Shown here in pieces: positions 59,001 through 64,000 of a stretch of DNA of 64,000 bases. The DNA comes from Cladopsammia gracilis (lineage: Eukaryota; Cnidaria; Anthozoa; Scleractinia; Dendrophylliidae). The stretch lies in assembly GCA_022457155.1 (NCBI GenBank), contig JAJGOT010000001.1:741001-805000 (forward strand), written 5' to 3'. Position numbers and translations under genes: made by a program. The notes beneath the pieces are model-generated. The model was not told the origin of the DNA. It worked only from the letters and a program-made list of their open reading frames with translations, and did no database searches. How positions within the stretch are numbered: the first letter of the stretch is position 1; each line of letters opens with the position of its first letter.

Positions 59001-62000
59001 CAGGCTTTGAAAGTCGTACATGGCGCCGAGAAAGTCTAGCTTACCATGTGAATACTTGTTGAAATTGTGAGCTTGGCCTAAAAACAAACAAACATTACAA
59101 GGGAGCATTTTTAGCCCCTGTTTGTTCTTGGTAATAGCAGTCAAGCAAACAACATGAGAACTTGAGCTTAAGGAAAGGCCTCAATAGTCCAGTTTCGAAT
59201 TCGCTATGACCGCTGAATTCAAACACCAATGACACATTGATACAGGGTTAGACTCGACCTGATGTAAAATATTCACAAATTCAGGCGAGAAGATGACCTG
59301 TTCAGAGCTCTGTCTATTGTTTAATTTTCAAATTTCACGCACCTTCTGCCGGTATTTGTGAATATTTTACATCAGGTCGAGTCTAACCCTGTATCAATGT
59401 GTCATTGGTGTTTGAATTCAGCGGTCATAGCGAATTCGAAACTGGACTATTGTATATTAACCCAAACCAAAGTAATCATTCTGGCCAATCACAACAGAGC
59501 CAGACGATCTAATGAACCAATCAGAACTCAAAGCAAATATATGTAGCAGGCGCCAAGCGCGGGAAAACGCGTGCGAACATGTCACGATTGGGTTTGGTTT
59601 TACTTCTGATTAGTTGATAAAGTGACGCGAGATTTTTATCCAATCACAAGGCCTAGCAATGCAAAACCCAAACAATGGCACATTTCGAAAAATACCGTAA
59701 TAATCTTTTATGTGCAGGCTCAGCCTCACCGGGGTGTAATTTATTCAAGTCTCCTTTGTTATAGTGGCACAATGAAATAATCCGAATTCAGAGTACACGT
59801 AAGAACGCAAGGACGTAGCATTGTGTGTTCGTATACAAATGTGCACCGTATGCAAATTGGCAAGAAGTTGAAGCATAGCACATGCAGTTTGTGCTGAAAA
59901 CAAAAGAAATTGGGAAAATCAGGCTTACATCAAGCACCACCCAAACCTGCACTTTAAAGAGTATTATGGTATTTTTCGAAGTGGCCTATTGCGAAATTGC
60001 TTTCGAGACTAAAGGAAAACCGCGGGGACAAATCGGAGAAACGCCTTGTCGCAAGGCGAAAATCAATAAACGAAACCCACATATGATGCTGAATCCGGGA
60101 ATCGAACTAGGAACACATAATGGGAAGTGCGTGCTCTCACCAGTGCCAATTCTGCTTCCCCTGGACACACTACCATTGGATTTTCCAGTTTATTTCGATA
60201 CGTTTTCTCCGTGCAAATGTTATGCACGCCAGTGTAAGGGTAAATGGACAACAAAGTGGCACACCAGGAAGCACTCACCCTTGGCGACATTCTCCCATAA
60301 TACTTCTACGTACTTGTTTCGGTCCGTGCGTGACTGTTCGTGCCAAAAGCCAACTGCATGCATTAGCTCGTGCATGATGATACCTTTCTTGTCACATCCG
60401 GGACCTACTGATAGAAGCTGGGGGCCTGAGGCAGAGAACTGCTTGCCCACCCGCGACCAACAGCTAAAAAAATTCATGAAACAAAATAGGCTGTGAATGA
60501 AAAGCGAAGGAGGACGAACTTTTCAAGGTCTTTGAGGCAAGCTAGGTTGGTAAGTAAACTGAGGAGATGAAAAGGTACAGTTAAGATCCGAAGGCGATTA
60601 AAATTTTCACAACCTTCTCCTGTCTGATCTCGTAGCTCAATCGGTCAGAGTGCCGGTAGATCTAATCCAGATGTCGTGAGTTCGATTCTCCCAAAGACAT
60701 TTCCTTCTTCTTTCCAAGACTTGCGATCCAGAAGGATTTCAAAGAGTTTCTCCTCTTTAGAAATCAAAAAATTACATTTCATAATTTCATCTCGCTTCGA
60801 TTCGTACGAGTGCTACGCGGTCCACACACATTGTGCACTACACGTTCTTGCTGCAATAAGTGTCAGAAACCGTTGGAACAGCCTTCCCCTGTCTCCTATT
60901 TCAATATTGGATCACACAATGAACGCGCCTATTCATTGTTTTCCAACAACATTGAATGGTGGGGAGAGAGGGAACCTGCACTATTTATACACCATCCAAC
61001 ACATAATGCTCTAACGTTTTGTCATAAGTTGTAGTTGATCTGCTTATTTTTCAGCAAAGGAAACTTCGTGCTGCTCGCATCTAAATTCGAAAGCATTTTT
61101 CTAACGTACGTAACGCTTACCCAGGTCTCTTTACGAATCGAATCCAGCTCCGCTCTCTTCTACGAGGCTTAAAGCGTATACAAGTGTGCCGGTGAAACTC
61201 TTTAATGGCCGCCATGATGACACTCCGAGCGCGATCTGCAAAGATTGTTAAAAGTAAATAAAGTCAAACCCTACTAACTGTAACCTATCTTAAGTGGGGT
61301 ACTTATGGGTAGCTTACATAAAATGGAATTCATCGAATTCTAAAGGCAATCCCAAAAAGGTCCAATAATTTTATCTTATAGCTGAGAAGAATAGTCGCCG
61401 AGACTTCAAATTGCGTTCTTTTCTGCGTTCTTGGCGACTCAGTTGTCCTCTCTCGAGCGCTTTCACCGGGTGTAATTATTCAAGTCTCCTTTGTTAGAAT
61501 GACACAATGGAATTCGAAGTTCACGTAGGAACGCTAGGACGTAGCACTTTTGATGTAATCTATAGATCAACAACGAGTGTGAGGGTTTGATCGGGCTATC
61601 CAAACACCGAGAAGCAATGAAATATTATTATTGTTTCAAGGTGTTTGGATGGCCCGATCAAACCCGAAGCACGAGTTTTTGATCTGGCTTCTCAAATAAA
61701 ACAATACAGAATTATTCAGTGTTAGTTTTTTTGGCTTTGTCCTTTTTTAATGCCGTCACATGCATAATTTTATTGAGCTTGTTGTGTTTCGCCATTTGGT
61801 ATGAGACCATGTGCGAAGCAGAAGCGTCTCGGTTTAGGGAGGCTAAAACGGTTGTCGAAGAAGAAAATCTAGTCGATAAAGCTATTCCCACGTCAACGAA
61901 ATATAAGAAACAAATAGGCAACATCCATTTTCTACGAATGGCAAACTTCTCGGACGGTTCAAGTTCCCGTTCCCTGAGATTCGAGAGGAATGTTTAAGGA

Positions 62001-63499
62001 CTATGATTTACACAAGATTATATCACTTTCTGCTCGTATTGAAGAAACGGACGCATTGAGTTTGAATTATTGGCTTAGCAAATTTGTCATGGACGTGGCG
62101 AAAAAGTCGCGAGAGAGATATCCACCGAAGACTGTTTGTGGTATAATATGCGGTATCCGACGCTTTCTAGAAGAGAGAAAAGGTGCTGAAGGATTTAATC
62201 CTCTTGATAATGGCGACCGAAGGTGAGAAAAGTGGTCCATTTTGCTTTTAAATTAAAATGTCGATGTCATGTTGAAGTTCCAGTTATAATACTCTGATTA
62301 TTGTTTTGAAGGTTTACTCTGTTTCACCGAGCATTGGACGCGGAATCGAAAGATGGCACACGAGAGGGCTAACATTTGCAGACCAAGAAAGGAATGTAAG
62401 GTTCCAATGTAATTGTATAATTGAGTGGAATAACATGTATTGTTGCAAAACTCATTAATATGCAAGTGTTTGATTTGAGATAAAACACGGTTTTAAACTG
62501 AAATCAAAACCCTTAAGATCTTGATCTGGTGTTTCATTGGGTATCAAGACTCATCCACCTGACCCAAATGGACGTCATTTATTGGTTGGTCACTTTGTGA
62601 ATTATTAATGAGTTTGAGAATGTGTGTTCGTATAAAAATGTGCACCGTATGCAAATTGCCAAGGAGTTGAAGCATAGCACGTGAAGTTTGTGCTGAAAAC
62701 AGTCAAAAGAAATTGGAAAAATCAGGCTTACATCAAGCACCACCCAAACCTGCACTTTAAAGAGTATTATGGTATTTTTTGAAGTGGCCTATACCATACC
62801 GAGTTTGAGTCGCCAATCAGAGGGCGCGAGAAACACTACCACTGGTTTGATATATACTTACACAGAGCGGGAGATATTCTGTACGGCACCACTCGTGTTT
62901 TCCACAGCTTTTGTCTGTTTCTAACAGCGTTTCTTTTGATCACATCTCCCTTTGCTCCAGGCCCGTCTGTGTCACCTTCCTCTCGCTCATCCACCTGGGA
63001 TTTGTCTTCATCAGACAACACGATATCCGCTTCGTACAGATTGTCTTTAACATCTGCAATATGTTGAATAAAGTGGACTTTGAATCCCTGTTATTTTATA
63101 AAACACACAACTTCACTATATCATAAAAAACACTCAATTTTATAAAGGTAATTCTTCACAAGCCTAAAGGCTCACAACTGCCTAGTTTAAGCCGGTTTCC
63201 GTAGCATGAAGCGACTGAGAGTATTACTACTCCCCCAGGATGGGATGCTAGTCCATCGCAAGTTTACCTCCAGCTTGTCTAAGGAAACAAAAAAACGGCA
63301 GAGACCAGGCTCGAACCACCGACCTTCAGGTTGAAAGTCCGACGCACTAACCGCTAGACCATCGGGCCTCCACACTCAATGGAATTTAAAAAACAGTCAT
63401 AAAACAGACCAGTGTTGAGCCCTTCAATCCTGTTTAACACGGCATCATCTTCCTTCTCTAATTCAATCGGTTTTCTCATTCCATATGTGCTTGGCTCGC
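55852..63499 (-). CDS. Astacin-family zinc metalloprotease with two TSP1 domains (5' exon missing)
   Basis: Seven minus-strand exons (63499-63410, 63053-62862, 61235-61121, 60463-60279, 59077-58859, 57860-57690, 56027-55852) join without frame conflict. Order: propeptide (RIEGLNT/D, LYEADIVL with a switch-type Asp), maturation site near KRNAVRNRQ, mature start (WKTRVVPYRI), TCIRF, zinc site HELMHAVGFWHEQSR (HExxHxxGxxH plus Glu), Met-turn SLMHYG with its zinc-side Tyr, closing LYDC, then TSP1 domains starting HPWSSW and GHWGRWSSW. It ends at TAG 55854-55852. A secreted endopeptidase is expected: astacins cut extracellular or venom proteins, and TSP1 modules bind matrix glycans or proteins. 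Cnidarian astacins of this layout occur in nematocysts and in developing tissue; which applies here is unknown. The signal-peptide exon must lie beyond 63500, probably outside the window. One donor is GTCTGT, otherwise splice sites are good. Confidence 0.9.
56068..57031. mobile_element. hAT-like element of ATCGATTG repeats, 7-bp TSD
   Basis: TIRs CCCGGCGTTACCAATCGATG in both orientations; ATTATAT on both sides (56061-56067, 57032-57038). Both ends are arrays of ATCGATTG/ATCGATT. It lies in the last intron of the astacin gene. The middle holds a 28-bp-arm palindrome (56256-56312) and no transposase. Confidence 0.75.
56256..56312. repeat. Perfect palindrome, 28-bp arms, 1-nt centre
   Basis: Arm 56256-56283 (TTATCACAATGCAG...CTTT) is the exact reverse complement of 56285-56312. 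Could form a cruciform or an RNA hairpin. Confidence 0.8.
57357..57480 (+). mobile_element. SINE core fragment
   Basis: GGTAACCTTGTGATGGACTG followed by GCATCCCATCC and GGGGGAGTAGTAATACT matches the body of the SINE at 63140-63366, read on the plus strand. The tRNA head is not present; a G run lies where it would join. Confidence 0.65.
57690..57860 (-). CDS. Astacin-TSP1 gene, TSP1 domain 1
   Basis: Acceptor CGAACAG, donor GTAAGTG. Encodes HPWSSWTKFGPCNDRC, KTRQRFC and NTCSLHEC: WxxW with six cysteines. 57 codons, phase 1-1, typical of TSP1 modules. Confidence 0.88.
58441..58628 (-). CDS. Possible alternative terminal exon or unknown gene fragment
   Basis: A 62-codon open frame preceded by a good acceptor (ATGTTTTAG) and ended by TAA. 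Its peptide (ALTAIKNASLGWFEL, GGKFIITFEAADYSINP, KTVQVQQLKKLVLHFFE) has coding-like composition but no family I recognise. Entry phase is 1, so splicing from the Met-turn exon donor at 58859 would stay in frame and give an astacin without TSP1 domains. It could equally be a captured fragment of another gene. Confidence 0.3.
58859..59077 (-). CDS. Astacin-TSP1 gene, Met-turn exon
   Basis: Acceptor GTTTTTAG, donor GTAAGTG. Encodes AHNFNKY, AMYDFQSLMHYGSHAFS (Met-turn and zinc-side Tyr) and GFSETDIQQLNALYDCK. Phase 1 to 1. Confidence 0.93.
59182..59452. mobile_element. Fold-back MITE, ~95-bp arms (CAATAGTCCAGTTTCG ends)
   Basis: Arms run CAATAGTCCAGTTTCGAATT ... TACATCAGGTCGAGTC and are almost exact reverse complements. 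The 270-bp element lies in the intron between the zinc-site and Met-turn exons. A diverged copy is at 9650-9885. Confidence 0.8.
59457..59690 (-). mobile_element. Relative of the 275-560 MITE
   Basis: CCAATCACAACAGAGC, GCGCCAAGCGCGGGAAAACG and TTGGTTTTACTTCTGATTAG are complements of the interior of 275-560. The defining TIRs are not clear here. Confidence 0.55.
59729..59990 (+). repeat. Dispersed repeat, intact copy
   Basis: Matches 61467-61545 (left part) and 62621-62792 (right part). In that copy the two parts are separated by a ~1.07-kb insertion. Confidence 0.65.
59995..60180 (-). mobile_element. tRNA-derived SINE
   Basis: Minus strand: A-box-like TGGCACTGGTGAGAGCACGC, B box TAGTTCGATTCCCGG, then the GCATCATATGTGGGTTT linker and body ending TTTTCCTTTAGTC. 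This linker after the B box is familiar from a widespread invertebrate SINE family. It abuts the zinc-site exon of the astacin gene. Confidence 0.65.
60279..60463 (-). CDS. Astacin-TSP1 gene, zinc-site exon
   Basis: Acceptor TTTTTTTAG, donor G|GTGAGTG. Encodes CWSRVGKQF, GPGCDKKGIIM, HELMHAVGFWHEQSR (three His zinc ligands and the catalytic Glu) and VEVLWENVAKG. Phase 2 to 1. Confidence 0.95.
60629..60705 (+). mobile_element. tRNA-like SINE head
   Basis: A box TAGCTCAATCGGTCAGAGTG and B box GAGTTCGATTCTCCC at tRNA spacing; stems are imperfect, so not a working tRNA gene. Intronic. Confidence 0.55.
61121..61235 (-). CDS. Astacin-TSP1 gene, catalytic exon 2
   Basis: Acceptor TTTGCAG, donor GTAAGCG. 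Encodes ARSVIMAAIKEFHRHTCIRF, first Cys of the catalytic domain, then WIRFVKRP. Phase 1 to 2. Confidence 0.85.
61467..61545 (+). repeat. Left half of the interrupted dispersed repeat
   Basis: ATTCAAGTCTCCTTTGTTAG ... AGGACGTAGCA matches 59735-59822. Confidence 0.6.
61565..61690. repeat. Fold-back hairpin
   Basis: GGGTTTGATCGGGCTATCCA and AACACC are mirrored by GGTGTTTGGATGGCCCGATC plus AAACCC; outer GATCAA.../TTTGATC also pair. It sits at the left edge of the insertion described at 59729-59990. Confidence 0.65.
61809..62372 (+). pseudogene. KIAA1958/QRICH1-like (DUF3504, Crypton-related) fragment
   Basis: The first frame from ATG 61809 gives RFREAKTVVEEENLVDKAIP and TSTKYKKQ. After shifts near 61915-61985 it continues FYEWQTSR in one frame and MFKDYDLHKIISLSARI, SLNYWLSKFVMDVAKKSRE, RYPPKTVCGIICGIRRFLEE and FNPLDNGDR in another. 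A donor at 62222 (AAG|GTGAGA) and acceptor at 62311 splice to RFTLFHRALDAESKDGTREG, then TAA. This wording is typical of the tyrosine-recombinase-derived DUF3504 proteins (KIAA1958, QRICH1, ZMYM group) abundant in cnidarians. The catalytic part is missing and the frame is broken. It lies antisense in an astacin intron. Confidence 0.65.
62621..62792 (+). repeat. Right half of the interrupted dispersed repeat
   Basis: AAATGTGCACCGTATGCAAA ... AAGAGTATTATGGTATTTTT matches 59835-59990 with few changes. Confidence 0.7.
62862..63053 (-). CDS. Astacin-TSP1 gene, propeptide/mature junction exon
   Basis: Acceptor ATTGCAG, donor GTAAGTAT. Encodes NLYEADIVLSDED, an acidic stretch, GDVIKRNAVRNRQ and WKTRVVPYRISPAL. 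Phase 1 to 1. Confidence 0.85.
63140..63366 (-). mobile_element. tRNA(Glu)-derived SINE
   Basis: Minus strand: GGCCCGATGGTCTAGCGGTT (A box, close to eukaryotic tRNA-Glu), anticodon-loop CTTTCAA with TTC, B box GGTGGTTCGAGCC. The body follows with GATGGACTAGCATCCCATCC and GGGGGAGTAGTAATACT. T- and acceptor stems are decayed. Intronic in the astacin gene. Confidence 0.7.
63410..63499 (-). CDS. Astacin-TSP1 gene, propeptide exon
   Basis: Acceptor TCTGTTTTCAG; encodes EPSTYGMRKPIELEKEDD and VLNRIEGLNT. The donor G|GTCTGT is GT but otherwise weak. 90 bp, phase 1 to phase 1. Confidence 0.75.
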
Positions 63500-64000
63500 C
63501 TGAAAACAGACAGTACGAAGTGTTAGGCAGCAAAATAGAACACTTCAATAAATACATCAATCAATAAATCGATGACCTCCATCGTAAAGGGGGGGGGGGG
63601 AGGGGGGGGGGGAGAGCCCATCTCTCGGCCCCTCCCCTGGACCCGCCACCGCGCTGTCTGTAGAAAGGCCAAGCTATTTCCAAGCGGATTGCGCAATGAC
63701 ATATTTAACTACGAGTTGAAGAAAACGCAAGCAAGCTTTTCTAAAAGGAAACAAGTGTCTTTGTTCTGTAAAACTTCAAGCTTAAGATATATTAAAATTC
63801 TCTTTTCGCGTCGCTACATGTATATGTTCATTTTAACGTTAGTTGTGAGATAATGGTAGTACATCAAGACAATGAACACCTGTCTGGTTTAAGCGCTCGC
63901 GCTGTGATGGGTAGTCAACGGAGACTGTAAACAAGAACTGTATTTGCAAAGACCACCGTAACGAAATAGAAGCACCGGATCCTGTCGTAAATGATCTAAT
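63500..64000. other. 5' intron of the astacin gene, nothing coding found
   Basis: No signal-peptide exon recognised on the minus strand. Two G runs at 63590-63612. Confidence 0.4.

Noticed and set aside
59882..60496. 204-residue plus-strand frame
   Set aside because: It crosses the dispersed repeat, a SINE and the antisense of the astacin zinc-site exon; a shadow frame.
60629..60705. Functional tRNA gene
   Set aside because: A and B boxes are present but the acceptor and T stems do not pair; treated as a SINE head.

Overview
The window looks like nuclear DNA of an anthozoan cnidarian, most likely a stony coral or close relative. The evidence is AT-rich DNA, genes split by short phase-1 introns with GT/AG borders, tRNA-derived SINEs, a high density of small terminal-inverted-repeat (TIR) elements, and protein families expanded in cnidarians: peptide-type GPCRs, astacin+TSP1 proteases, dermatopontin-like secreted proteins and RecQ-like fragments. 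No species is assigned. All family names come from motif recognition by eye; no search was run.

Three host genes are well supported. (1) 1717-3168 (+) is a single-exon rhodopsin-class GPCR of peptide-receptor type, followed by a poly(A) signal. (2) 27258-23485 (-) is a secreted dermatopontin / amebocyte-aggregation-factor-like gene: three exons fit by splice phase and the last exon was not found. (3) 63499-55852 (-) is an astacin metalloprotease with propeptide, zinc site, Met-turn and two C-terminal TSP1 domains: seven exons join in frame to a stop, and the signal-peptide exon lies outside the window.

The rest is mostly mobile and repetitive DNA. 0-23 kb holds single MITEs, including TTAA-flanked piggyBac-like elements (one 729-bp family present twice in opposite orientation), hAT-like elements, fold-back elements, microsatellites and the 3' end of a LINE. 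28-30 kb holds a RecQ-like helicase pseudogene and a TIR element carrying a HIRAN-like gene fragment. 31.2-42.7 kb is a tandem array with a unit of about 3.49 kb. Each unit carries a hAT element with a BED-finger remnant, and in the first unit an L1/Tx1-type LINE has landed inside it. 42.7-45.3 kb holds a second RecQ pseudogene and a hAT-like element with another MITE nested in it. 46.5-51.6 kb is a second tandem array (unit about 2.13 kb), related in inverse orientation to the first. One of its units is interrupted by a 382-bp insertion ending in a perfect 139-bp inverted repeat.

52-64 kb is the astacin locus. Its introns hold a hAT-like element built of ATCGATTG repeats, several SINEs, fold-back MITEs and an antisense KIAA1958/QRICH1-like (DUF3504, Crypton-related) pseudogene. 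The three host genes show no sign of acting together; two encode secreted extracellular proteins.
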